A stretch of 64,000 nucleotides of DNA, from positions 1-64,000 of the forward strand of contig JAKSJQ010000001.1 in the NCBI GenBank assembly GCA_024402115.1. Direction: 5' to 3'. The position numbers and the translations under genes were made by a program. Below are positions 33,209 to 42,800 of the stretch, piece after piece; the stretch's first letter is position 1, and each line of letters opens with the position of its first letter. The notes beneath the pieces are model-generated. The model did no database searches. It saw only the letters and a program-made list of their open reading frames with translations, and had not been told where the DNA came from. This DNA comes from Bacteroidales bacterium (lineage in GTDB: Bacteria > Bacteroidota > Bacteroidia > Bacteroidales > UBA932).

Positions 33209-34459
33209 TTATTCAACCTTGGAGAGCCTTACCATCAGTACGCCATGGGACGGTACCGTCGTCTTGAGATTCCTGGCGGTGGTGCCGATGTCCTTATGCT
33301 TCCAGAGGTCTCGGATGTTGTAATCGTACTTTCTGATATTCACGTCGCCGGCAAAGTACATTGTCTGCCATTTCCAGTCATAGTCGATCTTCCAGTCAAG
33401 TTCTCCTCTGTTGAGGAACGCCACGGCGATCTCGCCGTTATCGAGCGGCTTCGCCCAGATCTGATGGTCGCCCATATCCATGAACTTGATGCCCTGGACG
33501 CCCTTCGGGTCCTGGTTCACGGCGATCACCTCCTTGTTCGTGAGAATCTCTATGGTCTCCCTGTCCATCTTGCGAAGGTCGTTGCCGGACATGAGCGGAG
33601 CGGCAAGCATGCACCACATTGAGAAATGGGTCACGCTCTCGTCGTAGCTGAGTCCGCCGTTGCCGACCTCGAGCATCTCTGCGTCATTCCAATGTCCAGG
33701 ACCGGCATATTCCGCGTACTGCGCAGCTGCGTCCATGGCATTGAGCACGCCGACGCCGCCCCAGTCGAACACGCAGTCAAAGACGTTCCTGATGTCCGGG
33801 GTGACTCTCCAGAGGTGGCCGATGCCCTTGCCCCACTCCCATGGGCTGTTCTCGCCCCATTCGCAGATACTGAGAATGATCGGTCTTCCGGAAGCCTTGA
33901 GCGCCTCTGACATGGTCTTGTACGCCGCCATTGCATTCTGGCCGTCGCAGGAGCACCAGTCATATTTGAGATAGTCGACACCCCATGAGGCATAATCATG
34001 GGCATCGATATACTGGAAGCCCTTTGAACCGGGAAGTCCCTGGCAGGTCTTCGATCCGGCGCACGAATACACGCCGAACTTCAGTCCGAGGCTGTGGATG
34101 TAGTCTCCGACCACCTTCATTCCATTGGGGAACTTGTCCGGGTCCGGAACGATGTGGCCGAGTGAGTCACGGTCGATCTGCCATCCGTCGTCAAGAACGA
34201 TGTACTCGTATCCGGCGTCCTTCATTCCTGAGCTCACCATTGCGTCAGCGATTTCCTTGATGGTCTGCTCGCTGATGTTGGTGCCGAGTTTGTTCCAGCT
34301 GTTCCAGCCCATAGGAGGGGTGGCGGCAAGGGACATGTAGACAGAGTCCGAAACCGGTTTCGGCTTACCGTAAGTCGTGGACCTGTCGATCCGCTGTGCG
34401 GAAACGGTCATGCAGGCTGCAATGCCGGCCGCGATTGTGATGATCTTTCTGATTTCCAT
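33209..34459 (-). CDS. GH27 alpha-galactosidase-type glycoside hydrolase, secreted
   Basis: GH27 retaining enzymes remove terminal alpha-galactose or alpha-N-acetylgalactosamine. The start at 34459 gives a signal peptide (MEIRKIITIAAGIAACMTVSAQ). Hallmarks are TPPMGWNSWN (48-56), YIVLDDGWQ, the nucleophile Asp167 in YLKYDWC and acid/base Asp222 in WRVTPDI. Length is 416 aa with the usual C-terminal beta domain. It stands alone, without a SusC/SusD pair or other glycan genes, so its natural substrate is open. Confidence 0.94.
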   Translation of the reverse strand: MEIRKIITIAAGIAACMTVSAQRIDRSTTYGKPKPVSDSVYMSLAATPPMGWNSWNKLGTNISEQTIKEIADAMVSSGMKDAGYEYIVLDDGWQIDRDSLGHIVPDPDKFPNGMKVVGDYIHSLGLKFGVYSCAGSKTCQGLPGSKGFQYIDAHDYASWGVDYLKYDWCSCDGQNAMAAYKTMSEALKASGRPIILSICEWGENSPWEWGKGIGHLWRVTPDIRNVFDCVFDWGGVGVLNAMDAAAQYAEYAGPGHWNDAEMLEVGNGGLSYDESVTHFSMWCMLAAPLMSGNDLRKMDRETIEILTNKEVIAVNQDPKGVQGIKFMDMGDHQIWAKPLDNGEIAVAFLNRGELDWKIDYDWKWQTMYFAGDVNIRKYDYNIRDLWKHKDIGTTARNLKTTVPSHGVLMVRLSKVE

Positions 34460-34523
34460 ATGCAATAGTTCTGTTTGATCTTTTGAATAATGCGACTTTA
34501 TGCACAATGAAGGTAAAAAGAAT

Positions 34524-34550
34524 GCCCGGAAGCTCAAAACGCTTTCGGGC
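34524..34550 (-). terminator. hairpin with T-run upstream of the GH27 gene
   Basis: GCCCGGAAGC (34524-34533) pairs with GCTTTCGGGC (34541-34550) with one wobble pair, followed on the minus strand by ATTCTTTTT. It would stop transcripts coming from 34.9 kb before GH27. Confidence 0.7.
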
Positions 34551-34602
34551 AAAACACACTATTGTACTTGATATTTGAACAATTTTACCATAAAAAATCA
34601 GA

Positions 34603-34634
34603 AAACGGCCTGTGGATCACTCCAGGGGCCGTTT
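34603..34634 (-). terminator. terminator of the micro-gene transcript
   Basis: AAACGGCC (34603-34610) pairs with GGCCGTTT (34627-34634), inner TGGA/TCCA, followed on the minus strand by TCTGATTTTTT. Confidence 0.75.
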
Positions 34635-34790
34635 CCATGTCTCCGAGGGCAATCTCAGGAGTTGACGAATCATTGTGAATCAGTTATACCCGAAACAATT
34701 GCCTGTTCCATGTTACAAACCGCACATGCGCAATACTCGCGCATGACGTATATCATCCTTCCCGCCGACGTCATGTGTATGCGACATCTA

Positions 34791-34868
34791 TTAATAAACA
34801 TAACCATTCTTTACAAGGTAAGACGCTCCTGCCATTGCTCCGAGTGATACGATGATGAAGATAAACAT
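34791..34868 (-). CDS. possible 24-codon membrane micro-protein
   Basis: The 704-bp interval 34460-35163 holds no ordinary gene. Within it the minus strand encodes MFIFIIVSLGAMAGASYL followed by VKNGYVY and a TAA stop: a hydrophobic helix with a basic/tyrosine tail, ideal for a single-span membrane peptide. An in-frame stop just before the ATG fixes the start. A good promoter (34928-34959) lies 60 bp upstream and a terminator (34603-34634) downstream, giving a transcript of about 320 nt. A second small frame, 34670-34756 (28 codons, containing CACAVC), is possible. Function unknown; a chance frame inside a small RNA is the alternative. Confidence 0.4.
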   Translation of the reverse strand: MFIFIIVSLGAMAGASYLVKNGYVY

Positions 34869-34927
34869 GACTCAAAAAATTTAGTGGGTTAAACTGATTC
34901 TGTGTGCCTTTCGTTTTGAAGACGATG

Positions 34928-34959
34928 CGAAGGTATGCCCACAAGAAAACAATTTCAAA
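34928..34959 (-). promoter_or_regulatory. promoter of the micro-gene
   Basis: On the minus strand TTTG (34959-34956), 20 bp, then TACCTTCG (34935-34928): the Bacteroidota -33/-7 layout with one mismatch in the -7 box (TAnnTTTG expected). Confidence 0.5.
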
Positions 34960-34999
34960 TCATGCATTTCACGATGATACAACGCAGATTCGCGAATGG

Positions 35000-35032
35000 T
35001 ATTCCAACCTTCCCGATTGATATTCCAACCTT
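35000..35032. repeat. 12-bp direct repeats with a 21-bp period, operator-like
   Basis: TATTCCAACCTT occurs at 35000-35011 and again, identically, at 35021-35032. A 21-bp period places both copies on the same face of the helix, as in binding sites of LytTR and OmpR-type regulators. It stands about 80-110 bp upstream of the predicted micro-gene start of transcription. Confidence 0.6.
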
Positions 35033-35098
35033 ACGGATAACGCAGAAAAACGTTCAAGAAAACGCAGAGAAATCCAGAAAAATAAAAACGTCAAAAAA

Positions 35099-35136
35099 CA
35101 AAAACGGCCTCCAGAGTAGCCTGAAAGCCGTTTTTG
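35099..35136 (-). terminator. terminator of the PD40 protein gene
   Basis: CAAAAACGGC (35099-35108) pairs with GCCGTTTTTG (35127-35136); a T-run ends the stem on the minus strand. Confidence 0.85.
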
Positions 35137-35163
35137 CGATATTTGGTATCGATTCGCCTAAAA

Positions 35164-36660
35164 TCAGTCGATTTCCGGCTCTTCGAAGACGATTTGTGGC
35201 AATTTTCCTGCCTGCATCCTTGAAAAAGTATATGCAGCGGAGGTTCCGACTACCTCTCTTTCTGCTTTTTTCATAAGCTTGTCAGGGTCGATGACGACTC
35301 CCTTGAAGAGAAAATCGAGTTCAATTTCCTGCAATTCGGACATTGCGCTGGCGTAGGCGGACTGGAGCTGCGGCAATTTCTGCTCCCCCTTGAGTATGCT
35401 TTCCGTGAGAAGCGCCCTTAGGTCGGCATCGTCGCTGGTAGCGAAATCGACACGGCGCTCATTAAGTTCCCTGGTCGCGATGGTGATGGAATCACGCAGA
35501 GAGCGCACCTCTTCCATCTTGGCCATATATCTCAGGATATCGGCATTGTCCTCGAGGGCGTCTTCGGTAGTGTCGCCGTTGTCCATGCGCGAGAGATTCT
35601 CTACCGGATTGAGGGCTGCGATTCCGCAGAGCCTTACGGGATCATCCACGATCTTGCGTACCGGCATCTGTTCGTATGCGAGCACATATACGTCCACGCT
35701 GTCGGATGCGCAGGCCCTGTTGGAAGCGAACACGGTGTACCTCTCGTCTGGGGTATCCATATAGAGGAAATCATCGGCAGGGGAGGAGAACGGGAATCCG
35801 AGGTTCACCGGCACACCCCACTCGCCGCTGCGCTCGTCGAGCTTCGACACGTAGAGGTCATAGCCTCCGAGGCCATAGAGTCCGTCCGAAGAGAAGTACA
35901 GGCTCTTGCCGTCGGCACTCAGCACCGGCCAGATCTCGTTCCCTTCGCTCGAGAAGTCCTCGCTCACGAGTTTCGGCTCAGTCCATACGGAATCCTTCTT
36001 CTCGATGATGTAGAGATTTCGTGAGTCCTCATCCTTGCGGGACCACACATATCTTTCGGCACCCTCAGGTGCATATATGGCTGACACATCCCTTCCGCTG
36101 TCAGGATCCAGCTGGTTCGGAGACGGTACCCAACTGCCCTCAGGAAGAGGGTAGAAAAGGAAGAAATCGTTCTTCGAGAAGCGATGGCGGGCGATAACGG
36201 TAGGTTCCATGACATAGTCCATCATTCCGTGACCGTTGTCCACGAGGACCTTCATCGCGATTATCCTGGCTATCTCGGTGGAATCGGTCTCATCGGCGAT
36301 CACATCCTCATATATCTTGCGTGCGCCCGCGAAGTCGTACACGTCCCTGAGCGCCGCCGCACGTGCGAGCAGCGACTCCTTGTCTTCCGGTTCCTTCTCA
36401 ACCACGGGAACAACTTCTTCCACGATCTCCTCAAGGAACGCGGTCAGCGTATCAGGATGCTCTATCACGGTTTCCAGGGATGGAACCTCCACCGACACGA
36501 GAGCGGTGTCGGGCTGAGCCTCCGGGAGGACTTCTGAAAGTTCCTCGACGAGGGGCTCCTGAAGCTCCTGAGAGACAACCGCCACCGAGTCTGGCAACTG
36601 GGCCGATGCGATGGTCGGAACGAGTAGGGATGCAAGTATGATGAGTCTTGTACTTTTCAT
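35164..36660 (-). CDS. secreted PD40/WD40-like beta-propeller protein
   Basis: A 498-aa exported protein; the start at 36660 gives signal MKSTRLIILASLLVPTIASAQ. Residues about 20-110 are an acidic Pro/Glu/Val-rich linker. A short TPR-like helix pair follows (ALRDVYDFAGARKIYEDVIAD). Then come PD40 blades with the typical EIWPVLSADGKSLYFSSDGLYGLGGYDLYVS and ERYTVFASNR. The C-terminal 130 residues are helical (MEEVRSLRDSITIATRELNERR). Such proteins, related to PorE/PorW or TolB-like propellers, bind partner proteins in the periplasm. No OmpA domain is present. Single gene; role unknown. Confidence 0.8.
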   Translation of the reverse strand: MKSTRLIILASLLVPTIASAQLPDSVAVVSQELQEPLVEELSEVLPEAQPDTALVSVEVPSLETVIEHPDTLTAFLEEIVEEVVPVVEKEPEDKESLLARAAALRDVYDFAGARKIYEDVIADETDSTEIARIIAMKVLVDNGHGMMDYVMEPTVIARHRFSKNDFFLFYPLPEGSWVPSPNQLDPDSGRDVSAIYAPEGAERYVWSRKDEDSRNLYIIEKKDSVWTEPKLVSEDFSSEGNEIWPVLSADGKSLYFSSDGLYGLGGYDLYVSKLDERSGEWGVPVNLGFPFSSPADDFLYMDTPDERYTVFASNRACASDSVDVYVLAYEQMPVRKIVDDPVRLCGIAALNPVENLSRMDNGDTTEDALEDNADILRYMAKMEEVRSLRDSITIATRELNERRVDFATSDDADLRALLTESILKGEQKLPQLQSAYASAMSELQEIELDFLFKGVVIDPDKLMKKAEREVVGTSAAYTFSRMQAGKLPQIVFEEPEID

Positions 36661-36734
36661 TGACTGAAGCCTTTCAGGGCGACAAAAATAGCACATTCTC
36701 TGCACAATAAGATTCGTATTTAGGAAAAAATATA

Positions 36735-36742
36735 TAAATTTG
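36735..36742 (+). promoter_or_regulatory. -7 box of secDF promoter
   Basis: TAAATTTG, exact TAnnTTTG, 55 bp before the ATG at 36798; the leader contains a repeated AACAATAATT. Confidence 0.6.
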
Positions 36743-36797
36743 TGCCCTATTTGGCGTATAGTAGATAAAAACAATAATTAACAATAATTCAAAAACC

Positions 36798-39700
36798 ATG
36801 CAAAGTAAAGGTGCAATCAGATTGGTAGCCATCCTTCTGGGCCTCGCTTGCCTCTGGCAGCTCTCTTTCACCCTCGTAGGAAACATCCACGAGAAGAAGG
36901 CTGCTGCCTATGCCGACAAGTTCGTTTCAGCCCTCCAGAACGAGGAGGCTTACGTCCGTGATTCAGTCAGGAAGGACATGTCCCGTTGGTACATCGACTC
37001 TATCTCGACTGAGAAAGTTTATTTGGGTTATACTTACAAGAAAGTACAGGAGAAGACCATCAACCTCGGCCTTGACCTCAAGGGCGGTATGAACGTCATG
37101 CTCCAGGTGCAGCTCGAGGACCTCGTCAGAGCTCTTGCAGATAACAACCAGTCAGCAGCATTCAACCAGGCTCTCGCTCTCGCAAAGGAGCGCAGCGTTG
37201 CCTCTAGGGAAGATTTCATCACCCTCTTCGAGGCTGCTTGGAAGGAGGTTGCCCCTGGCACTCCTCTCGCAACCGTATTCGGTACCTACGAGATGAGGGA
37301 CAAGATCGACGCAAAGACCAGCGACGCAGACGTGATCTCAGTGATCCGCGGCGAGGCTGAGTCAGCAATCTCGAACTCATTCAACGTACTCCGTAACCGT
37401 ATCGACCGCTTCGGTGTCACCCAGCCTTCTATCCAGAAGATCGGCAACAGCGGTAAGATCCTCATCGAGCTTCCAGGCGTCAAGGAGCCTGAGCGTGTAA
37501 GAAAGCTCCTCCAGGGAACCGCTTCCCTCGAGTTCTGGGCAACTTACGAGAACCAGGAGATCTACCCTTACCTCGCAGAGGCTAATGCGCTCATCGCAGA
37601 GCTCGAGGCTGACCACAGCACCGTAGCTGCTGAGGAGACCGCAGAGGCTGTCGAGGGCGACGTCCTCGCACAGGAGCTTGGCGAGCAGGCAGAGAACGCA
37701 GCTGAGGATGCTTTCGCTAAGAGCAACCCTCTCTTCTCTGTTCTCCAGCCAGCTGTCTACAACGGTGGTCTCGGTACCGGCGCTTGCATCGGTTTCGCAA
37801 ACTACACTGATACCGCGAGAATCAACAGGTGGCTCAACGACCCTCAGGTAGAGGCTCTCTTCCCAGCAGAGTTCAAGCCTATGTGGAGCGTTCATCCATC
37901 AAGCTACATCGGCAACGACAATATCTACGAGCTCATCGCAATCAAGGCAACCTCACGTGACGGCAAGGCACCTCTCGACGGTGGTGTCGTAACCGACGCT
38001 CGTGTTCAGTACGGCAACCAGGGTGGTAGCCCTGAGGTCGGCATGACCATGAATGCTGAGGGTGCAAACATCTGGGCAAGGATGACCAAGGACAACATCG
38101 GCAAGCAGATTGCCATCGTCCTCGACGGTATGGTTTACTCATACCCTGTAGTCAACACTGAGATCTCAGGTGGTAGCTCACAGATCACCGGTAACTTCAC
38201 CCTCGACGAGGCAGAGGACCTTGCAAACGTCCTCAAGTCTGGTAAGCTCCCAGCTCCAGCAACCATCGTCCAGGAGCAGGTTGTAGGACCTTCACTCGGT
38301 TCTGAGTCAATCCGCGCCGGTCTCATCTCATTCGTGATCGCGTTCATCCTCGTGCTCATCTACATGATCCTCTTCTATGCAGGAGCAGGTCTCGTAGCTG
38401 ATATCGCGCTTCTCTGCAACGTGCTCTTCCTCTTCGGAACCCTCACCTCATTCGGTGCAGTCCTCACACTCCCAGGTATCGCCGGTCTCGTCCTCACCCT
38501 CGGTATGGCTGTCGACGCGAACGTGATTATCTACGAGCGTATCAAGGAGGAGATCCGTGCAGGCAAGGGCCTCAGCAAGGCAATTGCAGATGGTTACTCT
38601 AACGCATACTCAGCAATCATCGACGGTCAGATCACTACCCTCCTCACCGGTATCGTTCTCTTCGTATTTGGTTCAGGTCCTGTACAGGGCTTCGCTACTA
38701 CCTTGATCATCGGTATCGTGACCTCTGTGATCACCTCTATCTTCGTAACCCGTCTCGTATTCGAGGGCAGGGTTGAGAAGGGTAAGGACATCACCTTCTC
38801 TAACAAGGTTACTGAGAACTTCCTCCAGAACACCAAGATCGACTTCATCGGTAAGAAGAAGATCGGTTACATCCTTTCAGCTTGCCTCATCGCAATCTCT
38901 ATCCTCTCTATCGCAATCAAGGGCTTCACCTACGGTGTAGACTTCACCGGTGGTCGTACCTATGTTGTACGCTTCGACAAGCCAGTGAACACCGAGGACG
39001 TTCGTCAGGCTACTCTCGCAGTATTCGCAGACGCCGGCAACTCTTCAGTAGAGGTTAAGCAGTTCGGTGGTGACAGCCAGATGAAGATCACCACTTCTTA
39101 CAAGCACGATCAGGAGTCTACCGAGGTTGACGCAGAGATCGAGGGCATGCTCTACAATGCACTCAAGGGCTTCTACTCAACCAACATCGACCTTGCACAG
39201 TTCACTTCATCAATCGATGACGCAAACGGTATCATCTCATCTGACAAGGTGGGTGCAACCATCGCTAACGACATCAAGAGAGGTGCAATCATCTCAGTGA
39301 TCATCGCCCTCCTCGTTATCTTCGGTTACATCGCATTCCGTTTCCGTGGATGGACCTGGGGTATCGGTGGTGTGACTTCACTTGCACACACCGCTCTCAT
39401 CGTGATCGGATTCTTCTCGCTCTTCAGCGGTATCCTTCCTTTCACCCTCGACGTTGACTCAACCTTCATCGCAGCGATCCTTACCATCATCGGTTACGCT
39501 ATCAACGATAACGTGGTCATCTTCGACCGTATCCGTGAGTACAAGACTCTCCATCCAAAGGCAGACTTCAAGGAGAACGTGAACTCAGCGCTCAACAGCA
39601 CTCTCGCACGTACCATGAATACCTCACTCTCAACTCTCGTGACCATGCTCGCGATTGCATTCTTCGGTGGTGAGACTATCCGCGGTCTTGCTGTGGCACT

Positions 39701-39806
39701 CATCCTCGGTATCGTCATCGGTACCTACGCATCAATCTTCATCGGTACCCCAGTCATGTACGACGTGACCAAGGCTATGGAGAAGAAGGCAGAGAACAAG
39801 AAGTAA
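36798..39806 (+). CDS. secDF: protein translocase SecDF (fused SecD-SecF)
   Basis: Proton-driven accessory of the Sec translocon that helps release exported proteins. The 1002-aa chain is a SecD-SecF fusion, common in Bacteroidota. The SecD half has NLGLDLKGGMNVMLQV near residue 94, a periplasmic P1 region interrupted by an acidic insert (about 270-310), and five membrane spans with LTLGMAVDANVIIYERIKEE. The SecF half starts near 690 with YGVDFTGGRTYVVRF and ends with TIIGYAINDNVVIFDRIRE. Codon use (CTC, ATC, GGT) points to high expression. Monocistronic. Confidence 0.97.
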   Translation: MQSKGAIRLVAILLGLACLWQLSFTLVGNIHEKKAAAYADKFVSALQNEEAYVRDSVRKDMSRWYIDSISTEKVYLGYTYKKVQEKTINLGLDLKGGMNVMLQVQLEDLVRALADNNQSAAFNQALALAKERSVASREDFITLFEAAWKEVAPGTPLATVFGTYEMRDKIDAKTSDADVISVIRGEAESAISNSFNVLRNRIDRFGVTQPSIQKIGNSGKILIELPGVKEPERVRKLLQGTASLEFWATYENQEIYPYLAEANALIAELEADHSTVAAEETAEAVEGDVLAQELGEQAENAAEDAFAKSNPLFSVLQPAVYNGGLGTGACIGFANYTDTARINRWLNDPQVEALFPAEFKPMWSVHPSSYIGNDNIYELIAIKATSRDGKAPLDGGVVTDARVQYGNQGGSPEVGMTMNAEGANIWARMTKDNIGKQIAIVLDGMVYSYPVVNTEISGGSSQITGNFTLDEAEDLANVLKSGKLPAPATIVQEQVVGPSLGSESIRAGLISFVIAFILVLIYMILFYAGAGLVADIALLCNVLFLFGTLTSFGAVLTLPGIAGLVLTLGMAVDANVIIYERIKEEIRAGKGLSKAIADGYSNAYSAIIDGQITTLLTGIVLFVFGSGPVQGFATTLIIGIVTSVITSIFVTRLVFEGRVEKGKDITFSNKVTENFLQNTKIDFIGKKKIGYILSACLIAISILSIAIKGFTYGVDFTGGRTYVVRFDKPVNTEDVRQATLAVFADAGNSSVEVKQFGGDSQMKITTSYKHDQESTEVDAEIEGMLYNALKGFYSTNIDLAQFTSSIDDANGIISSDKVGATIANDIKRGAIISVIIALLVIFGYIAFRFRGWTWGIGGVTSLAHTALIVIGFFSLFSGILPFTLDVDSTFIAAILTIIGYAINDNVVIFDRIREYKTLHPKADFKENVNSALNSTLARTMNTSLSTLVTMLAIAFFGGETIRGLAVALILGIVIGTYASIFIGTPVMYDVTKAMEKKAENKK

Positions 39807-39825
39807 TCACAATTCTTCACAATAG

Positions 39826-39860
39826 TAGAAGAGGCGACCTCAACGAGGCCGCCTCTTCTA
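39826..39860. terminator. bidirectional terminator between secDF and dnaE
   Basis: TAGAAGAGGC (39826-39835) pairs with GCCTCTTCTA (39851-39860), inner CCT/AGG. Confidence 0.8.
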
Positions 39861-39876
39861 TTATATAATAAGGTGA

Positions 39877-42800
39877 TTATTTCTTCCTTACTGCCTCGCC
39901 ATCGATACCGAGAGCCTCGATGTCCTTGAGGAAGTCAGGTGTTATCGCCACCCTGAACTTGCGGGTCGAAAATTCGACCATATAACGCGTCTTCGGGTCG
40001 ATGATGAATAGAGACAGCGGAATGTCGCCCTTGTGCCTCTTGAGGAGCTTAATAAGGCCATCCTTGAACTCTGCGCTCAACAATGCTGTGTTGATCTTCA
40101 GACGGAACTCCTTGAGGAAGCTCTCGTTCGCATTTCCCAGGAGAGAAACGTTCTTGGTCTTGAATGCATAAGGAACGTCCGGGATGTTGCCCTTCTCGTC
40201 CGGCTTCACGAAATACTTCGGTTCGATGGAACCTTCGATGAGAACGGAATGACCCTGCTGGAACTTAGGGGCAAATGCTTCGTACTCCTTTCCGAAGAGA
40301 GATATCTCCGTGTTGCCGGAGAAGTCCTCGATGATGGACGTGAGGAAGTTCTTTCCGTTTCGTGATATCTTTGTCTCTGTGCTGAGCACGTATCCGCCGA
40401 TAGTAGCCTTGGATGCTTTCTTCTTCTCCTGGCATGAGTTCACGAGGTCCGGAAGTTCCATGATCTTCGTAGTCGCGAAGTTCTCCATCTCAAAGGCATA
40501 CTGGTCGAGAGGATGGGACGAGAGATACATGCCGACAACCTCCTTCTCCCTGTGGAGAAGCTCGATGTTGTCTGCAGCCTCCTCCTTATATGAAGGTACC
40601 TCCGGGCGGGTAGGCCTTACCTCCTCGGCATCGCCGAAAAGGGATACGGATGACTCCTCGGAGTCCTTCTTGTAGAGATCAGCATATCTCACGAGAGAAT
40701 CGATGAAGGTGTCTCCACCGGCTGACGGAAGGAAGAACTGGCTCCTGTGGTAGCCGAAGCTGTCGAATGCGCCTGCATATACGAGGGACTCGAAAGCCTT
40801 CTTATTGACCGATCCGGCCATTCTCTCCGCGAAGTCGAAGATGTCCTGGAAGAGACCGTTCTTCTCGCGCTCCTCGATGATTGCCCGCACGACGTTGTCG
40901 CCGAAGCCCTTCATGCCACCGAGACCGAAACGCACGTCTCCGTTCTTGGTCACAGAGAACTCGCTGTCAGACTCGTTCACGTCCGGATTGAGCACCCTGA
41001 TGCCCGACTTCTTGCAGTCGGCCATGATCTTCTTGATCTCATCCATCTTGCTGAGGTTGCAGGACAGGTTCGCTGCCTGGAACTCTGACGGATAGTGGCA
41101 CTTGAGCCATCCGGTCTGGTAGCTGACCCATGCGTAGCAGGTCGCGTGAGACTTGTTGAATGCGTACTGGGCGAACTTCTCCCAGTCCTTCCATATCTTG
41201 TCGAGGGTCTTCTCAGGATGTCCGTTGCCCATTCCCTGGGTCATGAACTTCTCCTTGAGCTCCTGCATGACGGCAATCTGCTTCTTACCCATGGCCTTGC
41301 GAAGCTTGTCCGCCTCACCCTTGGTGAAGTTCGAAAGCTTGCGGCTCAGCAGCATGACCTGCTCCTGGTATACGGTGACTCCATAGGTCTCCGCCAGGTA
41401 CTCCTCCATGTCCGGAAGATCATACTCGATCGGCTCCTGGCCCAGCTTTCGTGCAACGAAAGACGGGATGTAGTCCATAGGGCCCGGACGGTAGAGGGCA
41501 TTCATCGCGATGAGGTCCTCGAAACGCTCAGGGTGGAGGTTCTGGAGCCACTTCATCATGCCCGGAGACTCGAACTGGAAGACGGAGATCGTGTCTCCCT
41601 TTGAGTAAATCTTCTCGTAGGTCTCAGGGTCATCGATAGGAATGGCCTCGATATCTATTTCGGTGCCGAAACGCTTCTTGATGAGGTCAAGGCACTTGTG
41701 GATGATCGTAAGCGTGTTGAGTCCGAGGAAGTCCATCTTGAGCATTCCCACGTCCTCGATATAGTGGCCGTCGTACTGGGATGTCCAGACGTTCTGGCCG
41801 GTTTCCTTATCCACTGAGAGGCAGATAGGGATGTAGTCGGTAAGGTTGCCTCGGCCGATGATGGTCGCACAGGCATGTACACCCACCTGTCGTATGCTGC
41901 CCTCGAGCTGGAGAGCATACTTGAGCACTTCCTTGTTTATGTCACTTCCGTTCTCGAGCTCATTCTTGAACTCAGGGACGAGGCGGTAGCAGTTCTTGAG
42001 GGTGATCTTCGCATCGACTTCCTCAAGACCCTTCTGGAACATCTTCTTGACGAGTATCTTCTGGCCAGGATTCTCCGGGTCGTCAACCTCGACTTCCTTC
42101 TCGATTGCCTTGAAGCCGGACTTCAGCTCGTCGAGCTTAGGGTTGAAAGGATATTCCTTCTCGACCTTCTCGGTAAGACGGTCCGGAACCATCTTGGAAA
42201 GACGATTGGATTCGTCGACGGAGAGGCGGCTTATTCGGGCCACGTCCTTGATTGCACTCTTCGCCGCCATGGTACCGAAGGTGATGACACGGGACACATG
42301 GTCTGAAGTATACTTGCGCTCCACATAGTCGTGGGCGGCGGGAAGGTTCTCGAAGTCGACGTCGATATCAGGCATGCTGATACGGTCGGGATTGAGGAAA
42401 CGCTCGAAGAGGAGCTGATACTTGATAGGGTCGAGATTGGTGATACCAAGACAGTACGCAACCACCGAACCGGCCGCCGAGCCACGGCCCGGACCGACCA
42501 TGTAACCTTCCGCACGCGAGGCGGCGATGTAGTCCTGAACGATAAGGAAGTAGTCCGGGAAACCCATTCGGCAGATGGTCTGCAGCTCGAAGAGTATGCG
42601 CTCCGACTGCTCCTCGGTGAAGGTCTCGCCATAGCGCTTGTGCGCACCCTGGTAGGTGATATGGCAGAGGTACGCCACTGAACGGCAGAATTCCTCACCG
42701 CGGTCGTTGCCGTTCTTGTCACAGCGTCCGCAGTCGATGATTTCCTTATATTTCTCGAGATGCTCGTCGATATGGGCGAGGAACTCGGGGTCTATGTCGT

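Noticed and set aside
34935..35276. 113-codon plus-strand frame in the 34.9-35.3 kb interval
   Set aside because: It crosses the direct repeats and terminator, runs into the antisense of the PD40 gene and has an improbable composition.
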